A stretch of DNA of 43,372 nt, from the NCBI GenBank assembly GCA_902496665.1, contig CABVBU010000027.1:1-43372 (forward strand), given 5' to 3'. This document shows, one piece after another, positions 1-9,136 of the stretch. The notes beneath the pieces are model-generated. The model was given only the letters and a program-made list of their open reading frames with translations, did not search any database and was not told the origin of the DNA. Within the stretch, counting starts at the first letter, position 1. Each line of letters starts with the position of its first letter. The translations under genes were made by a program, and so were the position numbers. The stretch is from an uncultured Clostridium sp. Its GTDB lineage: Bacteria > Bacillota > Clostridia > Lachnospirales > Lachnospiraceae.

Positions 1-60
1 TTTTCAGGGTTTTACATACTGTTCAGTTTTCAAGGAACTTTGTTTTGTTGTTGCTGTATC
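1..60 (-). other. rRNA-spacer/leader-like sequence
   Basis: Read on the minus strand, positions 20-45 give a CCTTGAAAACTGAACAG stretch. It resembles the TTGAAAACTGAA motif common in Firmicutes rRNA leaders and 16S-23S spacers. Together with the promoter just upstream it suggests an rRNA operon beginning off the left edge. No mature rRNA sequence is inside the window, so this is inference from a short motif. Confidence 0.4.
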
Positions 61-77
61 TCAGCGGCAACTCTGAT

Positions 78-106
78 ATCTTATCACAGTGTTTGCTGTT
101 TGTCAA
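78..106 (-). promoter_or_regulatory. Sigma-A promoter, TTGACA-17-TAAGAT, reading out of the window
   Basis: On the minus strand a perfect -35 (101-106) and a TAAGAT -10 (78-83) are 17 bp apart. The A/T-rich tract upstream of the -35 looks like an UP element and is repeated identically at the tRNA-Ser promoter. It lies downstream of tRNA-Ser and points left towards the rRNA-like leader, as expected of a tandem stable-RNA promoter. Confidence 0.65.
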
Positions 107-163
107 CAACTTTTTTCATCTTTTTTTTTGAAGTTCTTTTTCGAAGTTCTTCAAGCAGATGAA

Positions 164-251
164 CGGAGAAAGAGGGATTTGAACCCTCGCGCCGGTTTCC
201 CGACCTACACCCTTAGCAGGGGCGCCTCTTCGGCCTCTTGAGTATTTCTCC
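164..251 (-). tRNA. tRNA-Ser (anticodon GCU)
   Basis: The minus strand folds as a class II tRNA of 88 nt. It has a 7-bp acceptor stem (GGAGAAA with TTTCTCC), discriminator G, anticodon loop CTGCTAA giving GCU for AGC/AGU codons, a long variable arm, and a T loop containing GTTCAAATC. The 3' CCA is not encoded, so it would be added after transcription. It is driven by the consensus promoter at 315-343. Confidence 0.95.
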
Positions 252-314
252 TTATTACCGTAGCTAATTATCATTTATTAAGTTTGTCGGGCGAACTCGC
301 CAGACGCAGGATTA

Positions 315-343
315 ATTATACAAGCTATAGTTCTTTTTGTCAA
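315..343 (-). promoter_or_regulatory. Perfect sigma-A promoter for tRNA-Ser
   Basis: TTGACA (338-343) and TATAAT (315-320) on the minus strand are separated by exactly 17 bp. An A-rich upstream tract resembles an UP element. It is about 55 bp upstream of the mature tRNA-Ser 5' end. The -35 and upstream module (336-364) is identical to 99-127. Confidence 0.85.
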
Positions 344-407
344 CAACTTTTTTCATCTTTTTTTACCATCTTTTTACAGTATGATTTTTCTCTATATTTT
401 TACATCA

Positions 408-454
408 GAAAAGCGGGGAATCAACTCCTTTTCCGGCTGTCGGTTCTCCGCTTT
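408..454 (-). terminator. Rho-independent terminator after the fumarase genes
   Basis: On the minus strand, arms at 444-453 and 411-420 pair over about 10 bp with one mismatch and are followed by TTTT. It starts about 12 bp past the stop of the fumarase beta gene, so it probably ends that two-gene transcript. Confidence 0.6.
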
Positions 455-465
455 CTCATCTGATA

Positions 466-1014
466 TTATTTCTGATATTCCTTGATTGCCGTCTCATACA
501 GGTTATTTCCCTGGGAATCGATCACGACGACCACCGGAAAATCTTCTACTTCCAGTTTCCGGATTGCCTCGGTTCCAAGATCGTCATAGGCAACGACCTC
601 AGACTTTTTGATGCGCTGGGATAATAATGCCCCCGCACCGCCGATTGCAGCGAAGTAGACGGAACCATTTCTCACAATAGCATCGATCACAGCCTGACTT
701 CTCTTCCCTTTTCCGATCATGGCACCCAGGCCAAGATCTAAAAGCTTCGGCGCGTACTTATCCATACGGCTCGCCGTTGTTGGTCCCGCAGATCCGATGG
801 GGCGTCCCTCTCTTGCCGGGGACGGTCCCATATAATAGATCACATTCCCCTGCATCTCGATAGGCAGAGCTTCCCCCGCGTCTAACGCTTCCTGCATTCT
901 CTTGTGCGCCGCATCTCTCGCTGTGTATATGGTTCCTGTAAGAGTCACGTAGTCCCCCGCCCGAAGAGACACTGCATCTTCTTTCTTAATTGGTACACTG
1001 ATCTGTCTGTCCAT
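466..1014 (-). CDS. Class I fumarate hydratase, beta subunit (Fe-S hydro-lyase)
   Basis: This is the C-terminal (beta) part of the split, iron-sulfur class I fumarase/tartrate dehydratase family, which interconverts fumarate and malate in the cytoplasm. Its 182 residues are normal for a TtdB-like subunit. The motif GPTTASRMDKYAPKLLDLG near residues 77-95, followed by a GKG segment (about 101-103), is characteristic. The start has a GGAGGAAACC sequence just upstream. It lies 21 bp after the alpha gene and ends at the terminator at 408-454, so the two form an operon. Tartrate dehydratase is the main alternative; the sequence alone does not separate the two, but lone pairs in anaerobic Clostridia are usually fumarases. 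Confidence 0.88.
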   Translation of the reverse strand: MDRQISVPIKKEDAVSLRAGDYVTLTGTIYTARDAAHKRMQEALDAGEALPIEMQGNVIYYMGPSPAREGRPIGSAGPTTASRMDKYAPKLLDLGLGAMIGKGKRSQAVIDAIVRNGSVYFAAIGGAGALLSQRIKKSEVVAYDDLGTEAIRKLEVEDFPVVVVIDSQGNNLYETAIKEYQK

Positions 1015-1035
1015 GGTTTCCTCCCGCTTCTCTTA

Positions 1036-1878
1036 TTAAATAACGCGATGCGCATGACGGTTTACATGACAGCAGATATTCACTGCCATCGGAAGTCCCG
1101 CGATATGCGTCGGATACGTCTCGATATTGACGGCCATGGCAGTCACACGACCGCCGAGTCCCCCCGGTCCAATTCCGAGTCCGTTGATCTTTTCAAGCAT
1201 CTCTTTCTCCAGGTCTCTGACATACGGAACCGGAGATTCCTCTTCCAGATTTCTCGTCAGGGCATGTTTTGCCATCAGGGCACACTTTTCAAAGGTTCCA
1301 CCGATGCCGACACCGACCACCATCGGGGGACAGGCATTCGGACCAGCGTCACGGACAGCCTCTAATATTTTCTCCTTCACCCCATCAATACCGTCAGCCG
1401 GCTTCAACATGAACACACGGCTCATGTTCTCGCTTCCAAATCCCTTCGGCGCAACAGTGATGTCCACCTGGTCCCCGTCTACAATCTCGTAATGGATGAT
1501 CGCCGGGGTATTGTCTTTTGTATTCACGCGGTCGATGGGGTCACGGACAACAGACTTTCTTAAGTATCCGTCCACGTATCCCTGGCGGACACCTTCATTG
1601 ATGGCGTCCGTCAGACTACCTCCCTCGATATGTACTTCCTGCCCGACTTTAATGAAAACGACGGCCATGCCCGTGTCCTGGCAGATCGGAATCATGTCTC
1701 TTCCGGCAATCTCAAGATTCTCCTGAAGCTGATTTAAGATCTGTTTTCCAAGAGGTGATTCTTCCTTCTCCACGCTCTCATTAAATACTTTTTTCATGTC
1801 ATCCGAAAGGAAATGGTTTGCCTCGATGCACATTTCCCGGATGTTTTTTGTGATCTCACTCGTCTGAACAGTTCTCAT
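1036..1878 (-). CDS. Class I fumarate hydratase, alpha subunit
   Basis: This is the N-terminal half of the oxygen-sensitive [4Fe-4S] fumarase, 280 residues and full length for the alpha family. Candidate cluster cysteines sit in IPICQDTGMAVVF (about residues 62-75), GPNACPPMVVG (about 180-190) and near the C-terminus in NICCHVNRH. The assignment of each to the cluster follows from homology to FumA. The alpha and beta subunits form the active enzyme for fumarate/malate interconversion in the incomplete TCA branch of anaerobes. It is the promoter-proximal gene of the pair and begins about 200 bp downstream of gyrA. Tartrate dehydratase remains possible. Confidence 0.88.
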   Translation of the reverse strand: MRTVQTSEITKNIREMCIEANHFLSDDMKKVFNESVEKEESPLGKQILNQLQENLEIAGRDMIPICQDTGMAVVFIKVGQEVHIEGGSLTDAINEGVRQGYVDGYLRKSVVRDPIDRVNTKDNTPAIIHYEIVDGDQVDITVAPKGFGSENMSRVFMLKPADGIDGVKEKILEAVRDAGPNACPPMVVGVGIGGTFEKCALMAKHALTRNLEEESPVPYVRDLEKEMLEKINGLGIGPGGLGGRVTAMAVNIETYPTHIAGLPMAVNICCHVNRHAHRVI

Positions 1879-1963
1879 AGACGATTTTCCTCCCGATTAC
1901 TTTTTTGGATCGATCGCCATCGGACGGATTTCTTCCGGACATTCATGATGGCCTATTATTATG

Positions 1964-2000
1964 AAAAATACAGGAATCCGGCATTCCCAGATTCCTGTAT
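1964..2000 (-). terminator. Terminator downstream of gyrA
   Basis: On the minus strand the perfect 10-bp stem ATACAGGAAT (1991-2000) and ATTCCTGTAT (1968-1977) encloses a 13-nt loop and is followed by TTTT. It lies about 75 bp past the gyrA stop and separates gyrA from the fumarase genes. Confidence 0.8.
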
Positions 2001-2076
2001 CCAATCACTCCAGAGTCAGAAATCCTGTTTTATGGACGAATGGCGGTCTCATAACCACTCTTCATATTCATGAGCA

Positions 2077-4599
2077 TTACTCCTCCGTGGTCTCTCCGTC
2101 CTCATTCTCCATGGATTCTGGATCTGCCATGTTTTCGTCCTCCTCGTCCTGACGGCTGCTTTCCCGCACTTTGGCGATGGACGCAACACGGACGTTGGAA
2201 TCTGCATCGATGCTCATCAGTTTTACGCCGGATGTATTTCTGCCGATGATGGAGATATCGTCAACACCCATGCGGATCAGAATGCCCTCATTGGTGATCA
2301 GCATGATATCTCTTCCGTCGTCAAGCAGCTTCATTCCGACAAGATTTCCTGTTTTTTCTGTCACATTGTAGCAGAGAAGTCCCTTACCGCCGCGAAGCTG
2401 CAGCTTGAATTCAGAGATTCTCGTTCTCTTTCCGTATCCCTTTTCGGATGCCACGAGCATGTACTCGCCCTGGCTTGCCATCTGCATGCCGATGACCTCG
2501 TCTCCCTCATCGAGCTTCATGCCGATAACACCATAGGAAACACGGCCGGTAATTCTCGCATCCGTCTCCTTGAAGCGGATGGACATACCGAATTTCGTCG
2601 CGAGGAAGATATCCTCATTATTGTCTGTCACCTTTACCTCGATCAGTTCATCTCCCTCGCGGAGCAGGATTGCCTGAAGACCTGTCTTTCTCATGTTGCT
2701 GTACTCGCACATTCTGGTCTTCTTCACCATTCCGCCCTTTGTGGCCATAAAGAGGTACTTGTCATCATCGATCTCACGCATCGGGATCGCCGCTGTGACC
2801 TTTTCGCCCGGCTGGAGCTGTAAAAGATTCACGATAGCCGTTCCGCGGGCTGTTCTTCCTGCCTCCGGGATCTCGTAGGCCTTGATCCGGTAGCATCGTC
2901 CTGTGTTCGTGAAGAACATGATATAGTGATGGTTCGTTGTCATGAGAAGATCCTCGATGAAGTCCTCATCGATGGTCTGCATTCCCTTGATTCCCTTTCC
3001 GCCGCGGTTCTGGCTCTTGAAATTGTCCACGGACATTCTCTTGATGTATCCAAGATTGGTCATGGCAATTACAGTGTCATCGTCAGAGATCAGGTCTTCC
3101 ACGGACATATCATCGTCAAAGCCGATCTTTGTCCGTCTGTCGTCACCGTATTTCTCGGAGATCACAAGGATCTCTTTCTTGATCACACCTAATAATTTAT
3201 TTTCATCTGCAAGGATTGCACGCAATTCCGCGATTTTTGCCTCCAGTTCTTTGTACTCGTTCTCGAGCTTCTCGCGTTCCAGACCTGTGAGAGCGCGCAG
3301 ACGCATGTCCACGATCGCCTGTGCCTGGGGGTCTGTGAGTTCAAAGCGCTCCATGAGGACACGTTTCGCCTCCGCGACATTTGCGGAGCCGCGGATGATC
3401 CTTATCACCTCATCGATATGATCTAAGGCCTTTAATAAGCCCTCTAAGATGTGGGCGCGTTCCTCGGCCTTATTTAAGTCGTACTTCGTTCTTCTCGTCA
3501 CAACGTCCTTCTGGTGGTCCAGATAGTACTCAAGCATCTGAAGGATGTTGAGGATCTTCGGCTCGTTGTTTACCAGAGCAAGCATGATCACGCCGAAGGA
3601 ATCCTGCAGCTGTGTATGCTTTAAGAGCTGGTTTAAGAGGACGTTCGCGTTCACATCTCTTCTCAGTTCGATGTTGATGCGGATTCCCTCACGGTTGGAC
3701 TCATCGGTGATTCCGGTGATTCCGTCAATCTTTTTCGTCTTTACGAGCTCCGCGATCTTCTCGATGAGTCTCGCCTTGTTGACAAGGTATGGAAGCTCTG
3801 TGACGATGATATGGCTCTTTCCGTTCGGAGCTGTCTCGATGTTTGTCACCGCGCGGACTCTGATCTTTCCGCGGCCAGTGCGGTACGCCTCTTCGATTCC
3901 TCTCGTTCCCAGGATCTCAGCTCCAGTCGGGAAATCCGGTCCTTTGATGATCTGTAAGATCTCCTCCATGGAGGTCTGTCTTCCTTCTTCCACCTGGTTG
4001 TCGATGATCTTTACGACAGCCGCGATGACCTCGCGGAGGTTGTGGGGCGGGATATTGGTGGCCATGCCGACCGCGATACCTGTTCCGCCATTTACGAGAA
4101 GGTTCGGAAATCTGGACGGAAGTACCGTTGGTTCCTTCTCCGTCTCATCGAAGTTCGGGATAAAGTCAACGGTATCTTTATAGATGTCCGCTAACATCTC
4201 CACAGAGATCTTGCTGAGTCTCGCCTCGGTGTATCGCATGGCAGCGGCACCGTCGCCGTCGATGGATCCAAAGTTTCCGTGGCCGTCCACGAGCATGTAA
4301 CGCATGGACCATCTCTGGGCCATATTTACCAAAGCACCGTAGATGGAGCTGTCGCCGTGCGGATGGTATTTACCCATGGTATCACCGACGATACGGGCGC
4401 TCTTTCTGTGGGGCTTATCCGGACCGTTGTTCAGTTCCGCCATGGAGTAGAGGACACGTCTCTGTACCGGCTTTAATCCGTCACGGACATCCGGGAGCGC
4501 TCGCGATGCGATAACGCTCATGGCGTAGTCGATGTACGACTTCTCCATGGTCTTCTTTAAGTCTATCTCATGAATTTTGTCAAAAATATTCGGTTCCAT
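2077..4599 (-). CDS. gyrA: DNA gyrase subunit A
   Basis: GyrA is the DNA breakage-reunion subunit of gyrase; with GyrB it introduces negative supercoils. The protein is 840 residues, normal length, from the ATG at 4599, which has GGAGGA four bases upstream. An in-frame TTG at 4611 overlaps that ribosome binding site and is rejected. The winged-helix/tower domain holds the active-site Tyr in AAAMRYTEARLSKI. The C-terminal beta-pinwheel contains the GyrA box segment QNRGGKG. The tail is strongly acidic (EDGETTEE). The quinolone region reads HPHGDSSIYGALV: Ser is kept at the E. coli 83 position, but Gly occupies the 87 position. It follows gyrB by 102 bp in the leftward origin cluster. Confidence 0.97.
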   Translation of the reverse strand: MEPNIFDKIHEIDLKKTMEKSYIDYAMSVIASRALPDVRDGLKPVQRRVLYSMAELNNGPDKPHRKSARIVGDTMGKYHPHGDSSIYGALVNMAQRWSMRYMLVDGHGNFGSIDGDGAAAMRYTEARLSKISVEMLADIYKDTVDFIPNFDETEKEPTVLPSRFPNLLVNGGTGIAVGMATNIPPHNLREVIAAVVKIIDNQVEEGRQTSMEEILQIIKGPDFPTGAEILGTRGIEEAYRTGRGKIRVRAVTNIETAPNGKSHIIVTELPYLVNKARLIEKIAELVKTKKIDGITGITDESNREGIRINIELRRDVNANVLLNQLLKHTQLQDSFGVIMLALVNNEPKILNILQMLEYYLDHQKDVVTRRTKYDLNKAEERAHILEGLLKALDHIDEVIRIIRGSANVAEAKRVLMERFELTDPQAQAIVDMRLRALTGLEREKLENEYKELEAKIAELRAILADENKLLGVIKKEILVISEKYGDDRRTKIGFDDDMSVEDLISDDDTVIAMTNLGYIKRMSVDNFKSQNRGGKGIKGMQTIDEDFIEDLLMTTNHHYIMFFTNTGRCYRIKAYEIPEAGRTARGTAIVNLLQLQPGEKVTAAIPMREIDDDKYLFMATKGGMVKKTRMCEYSNMRKTGLQAILLREGDELIEVKVTDNNEDIFLATKFGMSIRFKETDARITGRVSYGVIGMKLDEGDEVIGMQMASQGEYMLVASEKGYGKRTRISEFKLQLRGGKGLLCYNVTEKTGNLVGMKLLDDGRDIMLITNEGILIRMGVDDISIIGRNTSGVKLMSIDADSNVRVASIAKVRESSRQDEEDENMADPESMENEDGETTEE

Positions 4600-4701
4600 T
4601 CTTTCCTCCAATGCAGCCTGCGCTGCGCCTTAAACCTGCGTAAACTGCGCCGCATGACCATCCGGCAGGCTTACCGCCTTCCAGACAGCCCTGCTGCCGC
4701 A

Positions 4702-6612
4702 TTAAATGTCAAGAGTTCCGTACTTTGCGTTCTGTTCGATGAATTCACGGCGCGGCTCTACCTGATCACCCATGAGTGTCGTGAAGGTGAGGTCGATCTC
4801 CGACGTCATCTCTTCGTTCATGGTCACACGCAAAAGGATTCTGTGCTCCGGATCCATTGTTGTCTCCCAGAGCTGTTCCGCATCCATCTCACCAAGACCT
4901 TTGTAGCGCTGGATCTTGTTGTTCTGGTCACGTCCGATCTCTTTTAAGATATTGTTTAACTCCTCATCACTGTACGCATACCATACCCGCTTGTTCTTCT
5001 CGATCTTATAGAGCGGCGGCTGAGCCAGGTAAACGTAGCCCTGTTTGATAAGCTCCGGCATAAACCTGTAGATGAATGTCAGAAGCAGTGTGCTGATATG
5101 GGCACCGTCCACATCGGCATCGGTCATGATGATGATCTTATGGTAGCGGAGCTTCGAGATATCGAAATCCTCGTGGATTCCCGTTCCGAACGCCGTGATC
5201 ATGGATTTGATCTCCGCGTTTCCGTAAATACGGTCGAGTCTCGCCTTCTCAACGTTTAAGATTTTTCCTCTAAGCGGCAGGATTGCCTGGGTGCTCTTAT
5301 TTCTCGCATCCTTCGCGGAACCGCCGGCGGAATCTCCCTCTACGATGTAGATCTCGCATTCCTCCGGATGCTTGCTGGAGCAGTCCGCAAGCTTTCCGGG
5401 TAAGGATAAGCCGTCAAGGACCGTCTTCCTTCTTGTTAAGTCTCTTGCCTTTCTCGCAGCGGCGCGGGCACGCTGGGCAAGAACGGATTTCTCGATGATC
5501 GTCTTCGCGACGGACGGATTCTGTTCGAGGAAGTAGGTGAGCTGCTCGGAAACGACACTGTCCACAGCGCCTCTCGCTTCGCTGTTTCCAAGCTTCTGCT
5601 TTGTCTGACCCTCAAACTGCGGCTCCTCGATCTTAACGCTGATGATGGCAGTCAGTCCCTCACGGATGTCTTCACCGGTGAGGGCCGGCTCGCTGTCCTT
5701 AAGGAGCTTGTTCTTTCTTCCGTAGTCATTGAACGTCTTTGTTAAGGCGTTTCTAAAACCAGTCAGGTGGGTTCCGCCTTCCGGTGTGTTGATGTTGTTT
5801 ACAAAGCTGTAAATATTTTCGGTGTAGGAATCGTTGTGCTGCATGGCAACCTCCACCAGCACGTTGTCCTTCTTTCCCTCGCAGTAGATCACATTGTCGT
5901 AAAGCGGCACGTTGCTGCGGTTTAAGTAGGTGACGAACTCCTTGATACCACCTTCGTAGTGGAAGACTTTTTCCTTCTTGTCCTCGCGGTCATCTCTGAG
6001 AATGATCTTTAAATTCTTTGTAAGGAACGCCGTCTCGCGGAGACGGATCTTTAAGGTATCATAGTCATAGACGGTCTCCTCAAAGATGGTTTTGTCCGGA
6101 AGGAACGTTACTTTTGTACCATGTTTATCTGCCGGGCAGTCACCCACGATCTTTAACGGGTACATGGTCTTTCCGCGCTCATAGCGCTGCTTGTAGACCT
6201 TTCCTCCGTGGCAGACTTCGACCTCCAGCCACTCGGATAAGGCATTTACAACAGAAGCTCCTACACCGTGCAGGCCGCCGGATACCTTGTATCCCCCGCC
6301 GCCGAACTTACCGCCGGCATGAAGGATCGTAAATACGACCTCGACTGCAGGAAGTCCCGCTTTTTTCTGGATATCGACCGGAATTCCCCGTCCGTCATCG
6401 ATGACGGTGATGGAATTGTCAGAATTGATCTGTACGTCGATGGTATCGCAGTATCCCGCAAGGGCCTCATCCACCGCGTTGTCTACGATCTCATATACCA
6501 GATGGTGAAGTCCCCTCGAAGACGTACTTCCAATGTACATTCCCGGTCTTTTTCTTACAGCCTCAAGTCCCTCCAGAATCTGGATTTGATCTGCATTATA
6601 TTCTGCGTTCAT
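4702..6612 (-). CDS. gyrB: DNA gyrase subunit B
   Basis: GyrB is the ATPase subunit of gyrase. Its 636 residues match the short Gram-positive form that lacks the long enterobacterial insertion. The GHKL ATPase domain is N-terminal, with YEIVDNAVDEALAG at about residues 40-53 and GGLHGVGASVVNALS near 112-126. The transducer domain follows. TOPRIM begins with IVEGDSAGGSAK near 425 and continues with DADVDGAHI near 495. The conserved QRYKGLGEMDAEQLWETTM lies near the C-terminus. The start is backed by AAAGGAGG eight bases upstream. It sits 12 bp after recF and before gyrA. Confidence 0.97.
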   Translation of the reverse strand: MNAEYNADQIQILEGLEAVRKRPGMYIGSTSSRGLHHLVYEIVDNAVDEALAGYCDTIDVQINSDNSITVIDDGRGIPVDIQKKAGLPAVEVVFTILHAGGKFGGGGYKVSGGLHGVGASVVNALSEWLEVEVCHGGKVYKQRYERGKTMYPLKIVGDCPADKHGTKVTFLPDKTIFEETVYDYDTLKIRLRETAFLTKNLKIILRDDREDKKEKVFHYEGGIKEFVTYLNRSNVPLYDNVIYCEGKKDNVLVEVAMQHNDSYTENIYSFVNNINTPEGGTHLTGFRNALTKTFNDYGRKNKLLKDSEPALTGEDIREGLTAIISVKIEEPQFEGQTKQKLGNSEARGAVDSVVSEQLTYFLEQNPSVAKTIIEKSVLAQRARAAARKARDLTRRKTVLDGLSLPGKLADCSSKHPEECEIYIVEGDSAGGSAKDARNKSTQAILPLRGKILNVEKARLDRIYGNAEIKSMITAFGTGIHEDFDISKLRYHKIIIMTDADVDGAHISTLLLTFIYRFMPELIKQGYVYLAQPPLYKIEKNKRVWYAYSDEELNNILKEIGRDQNNKIQRYKGLGEMDAEQLWETTMDPEHRILLRVTMNEEMTSEIDLTFTTLMGDQVEPRREFIEQNAKYGTLDI

Positions 6613-6624
6613 GAAGTTCCTCCT

Positions 6625-7710
6625 TTAGTCTTCGCTCTCTACCGTTCCTTCAACAATCTTAAAAATCTTGTCCATCCGGAATTTGCTGTTTACAAACTCA
6701 TCCAGTCCCGTACATGTGATCAGGGTCTGAATGTGGGTAATTTCTGAAAGTAAATGTTCCTGTCTCTTGCTGTCAAGTTCAGAAAGGACGTCATCCAGAA
6801 GAAGCACCGGATAATCCTTTACGATCTTTTTCACCAGCTCGATCTCCGCAAGTTTTAAAGAAAGAGCTGCCGTTCTCTGCTGTCCCTGGGATCCGAACCG
6901 CCTGATATCCGTTCCGTTTACGATGAAGTTCAGGTCATCACGGTGGGGACCGGTCAGGGTCTGCCTCTGCCTGATCTCCTGAAACTGGTTCTTCGCAAGC
7001 TGTTCCCTGAAATTTTCTGCCGTCACATTCGGCTCATAGGCGATAGAGAGTGTTTCCTTTCCGCCTGAGAGGCCCGCGTGGATCTCCGCAATCAAGGGAT
7101 TCAGCTCTTTTATAAACTCAGAACGCATAATTATAAGTTCTGTGCCATACTTCAAGAGCTGTTCATCCCACATGGGGAGTGTCTCTTTTAGGGACGCATT
7201 GTAATCCATGTCTTTTAATAGCTTGTTTCGTTGTATAACCGTTTTGTTATACTGCGCCAGATTGTAGACATACAGCTTGTTCAACTGGCAGAGTTCCAGA
7301 TCGACGAAACGTCTCCGCTCAGCGGGTCCGTTCTTGATAATGTTCAGATCTTCCGGTGAAAAGAAGATCACATTGACGATTCCGAAAAGTTCACTGGCTT
7401 TTTTGATCGGAACTCCGTTCACCGCGACCCCTTTTGCCTTATTTTTCTTCAGATGCATATCGATCCGGTAGGGAATTCCATCCCGCCGGACCATCATTTT
7501 GATGTGGGATTCGTCCGCGCCGAACCGGATAATTTCTTTATCTTTGCTGCCCCGATGCGATTTTGTTGTGCTGCACACATAGACTGCCTCCAGGATATTT
7601 GTCTTTCCCTGGGCATTATCTCCATAAAGAACGTTCGTCCCTTTATGAAAATCAATATGTAAATGACTGTAATTTCTGTAATCTGACAGCTCGATGGATT
7701 CTATAAACAT
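6625..7710 (-). CDS. recF: DNA replication and repair protein RecF
   Basis: RecF is an SMC/ABC-type ATPase that helps RecO and RecR load RecA at single-strand gaps. Its 361 residues are the usual size. The Walker A motif GDNAQGKTNILEA is near residues 30-42. The signature region FGSQGQQRTAALSLKLAE and Walker B PVLLLDDVLSELD lie in the last third. It is 11 bp from yaaA and 12 bp from gyrB, so yaaA-recF-gyrB are probably co-transcribed as in Bacillus. Confidence 0.96.
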   Translation of the reverse strand: MFIESIELSDYRNYSHLHIDFHKGTNVLYGDNAQGKTNILEAVYVCSTTKSHRGSKDKEIIRFGADESHIKMMVRRDGIPYRIDMHLKKNKAKGVAVNGVPIKKASELFGIVNVIFFSPEDLNIIKNGPAERRRFVDLELCQLNKLYVYNLAQYNKTVIQRNKLLKDMDYNASLKETLPMWDEQLLKYGTELIIMRSEFIKELNPLIAEIHAGLSGGKETLSIAYEPNVTAENFREQLAKNQFQEIRQRQTLTGPHRDDLNFIVNGTDIRRFGSQGQQRTAALSLKLAEIELVKKIVKDYPVLLLDDVLSELDSKRQEHLLSEITHIQTLITCTGLDEFVNSKFRMDKIFKIVEGTVESED

Positions 7711-7721
7711 GAAAAAATCCT

Positions 7722-7931
7722 TTAATTTTCTACCTTAAATGTCTTTCCGTCATAGGAAACCGTGTCTCCCGGGTAAAGTTTTTTGCCTCGCTGGGTCTCA
7801 ACTTCCCCATTTACTTTTACAAGCCCGTCCTGAATTACAAACTTTGCGTCCACTCCGGAACCGACCAGACCTGCAAGTTTCAATGCCTGGCCAAGCTTGA
7901 TAAACTCATCTTTTAAGTGAATACTTTCCAT
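7722..7931 (-). CDS. yaaA: S4-domain RNA-binding protein YaaA/RlbA
   Basis: This is a 69-residue S4 domain protein, standard length for the small S4 protein encoded between dnaN and recF in Firmicutes. The S4 pattern is visible in FIKLGQALKLAGLVGSGVDAK followed by VKVNGEVETQRGKKLYPGDTV. The family binds structured RNA and has been linked to ribosome assembly; its precise job here cannot be read from sequence. A terminator separates it from dnaN, while recF follows after 11 bp. Confidence 0.93.
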   Translation of the reverse strand: MESIHLKDEFIKLGQALKLAGLVGSGVDAKFVIQDGLVKVNGEVETQRGKKLYPGDTVSYDGKTFKVEN

Positions 7932-7959
7932 TTTTCTCCTTTTTTATTCCAGATATATG

Positions 7960-8000
7960 AAAAAACCGACCCGAAACCCCGGATTTTACCGGAATTTCGG
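7960..8000 (-). terminator. Terminator between dnaN and yaaA
   Basis: On the minus strand, arms at 7989-8000 and 7971-7982 form a 12-bp stem with G-U pairs. A short GC-rich spacer and a TTTTTT run (7960-7965) follow. It implies that dnaA-dnaN expression is at least partly uncoupled from yaaA-recF-gyrB. Confidence 0.6.
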
Positions 8001-8017
8001 GGAAATTTCATCTGATT

Positions 8018-9136
8018 TTAGATCGCAGCGGCGTTAAAGTTTACCGGCAGGATCAGATAAATGTAGCTTTCATCCTCATCTTTGATGAAACACGGAGATT
8101 TTGCGTTCATCATATAGAGGGTAACTTCCTCATCATCGATGATCCGCAGCGCATCACTTAAGAATTTCGGGTTGAATCCGATCATCAGATCCTGTCCCGT
8201 TTTATGGATCAGGATCTCCGCGTTCATGGTACCGAAGCTGGAATTTAATTTCAGGCTCATTTTTGAGTCTTCAATATTCAGAATGATCGGTTTTTTGTCA
8301 TTTTCGCGGATCAAAATGATAGCTCTCTCGATGCTGTCCAGGAAATCTTTCTTATTCAGAGATACTTTTGTGGCGTAATCGCTGGAAAGCATCTGGTCAA
8401 CTTTGAAATATTCGCCCTCGATCAGGCGGGAAACTACGATCGTATCATCAAATTCGAAGAGGATATGGTTTGCTCCGAAGAAGATCTGGACCTCTTTTTC
8501 GTTGTCACCGGTAAGAATTTTACTGATTTCGTTTAAAGTTTTGCCCGGAACGATGACTTTTGTGCTTTCATATTCATCTTTTAATACAATTTTACGAATT
8601 GCCATACGATGTCCGTCGAGAGAAACGACTCTGAGTGTATCGCCGTTTACCTCAAAAAGTTCGCCTGTCATCATCTTATTGCTGTCGTTGACAGAGATGG
8701 AGAAGATCGTCTGACGGATCACTTCTTTTAAGGAAAACTGGGAGAGTGTGATGTTTTTATTTCTCTCAATATAGGGAAGATAGGAGAATTCCTCGCCATC
8801 TTTGCCCTGAATTTTGAATACAGAGTTCTCACAGGTGATCACAGTATTGAATTTTTCATCAGATTCGATTGTTACAAGGGAATCTGCATCAGATAATTTT
8901 CTTGCGATTTCGGAAAAAAGCTTTGCATCCAGTGCAATTTTACCTTTTTCAAGGATATCACCTTCAACTTTTGTCTCAATGCCGAGCTCCATATCGTTGG
9001 CAGTCAGCTTGATCTCATCAGTAGAAGCATCGATCAGAATGCACTCTAAAATAGGCATTGTTGTTTTTGACGGAACTGCCTTGAGAACAATATTGATACC
9101 GTTTAAGAGAGCGGTTTTCTGGAATGTCAGTTTCAT
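8018..9136 (-). CDS. dnaN: DNA polymerase III beta sliding clamp
   Basis: DnaN is the ring-shaped processivity clamp that tethers polymerase III and recruits other DNA-handling proteins. Its 372 residues cover the three clamp domains. The start MKLTFQKTALLNGINIVLKA and the C-terminal LILPVNF segment are typical; the C-terminal region forms part of the partner-binding pocket. AAGGAAG lies 12 bases upstream of the start. It follows dnaA after 270 bp containing several DnaA boxes. Confidence 0.97.
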   Translation of the reverse strand: MKLTFQKTALLNGINIVLKAVPSKTTMPILECILIDASTDEIKLTANDMELGIETKVEGDILEKGKIALDAKLFSEIARKLSDADSLVTIESDEKFNTVITCENSVFKIQGKDGEEFSYLPYIERNKNITLSQFSLKEVIRQTIFSISVNDSNKMMTGELFEVNGDTLRVVSLDGHRMAIRKIVLKDEYESTKVIVPGKTLNEISKILTGDNEKEVQIFFGANHILFEFDDTIVVSRLIEGEYFKVDQMLSSDYATKVSLNKKDFLDSIERAIILIRENDKKPIILNIEDSKMSLKLNSSFGTMNAEILIHKTGQDLMIGFNPKFLSDALRIIDDEEVTLYMMNAKSPCFIKDEDESYIYLILPVNFNAAAI

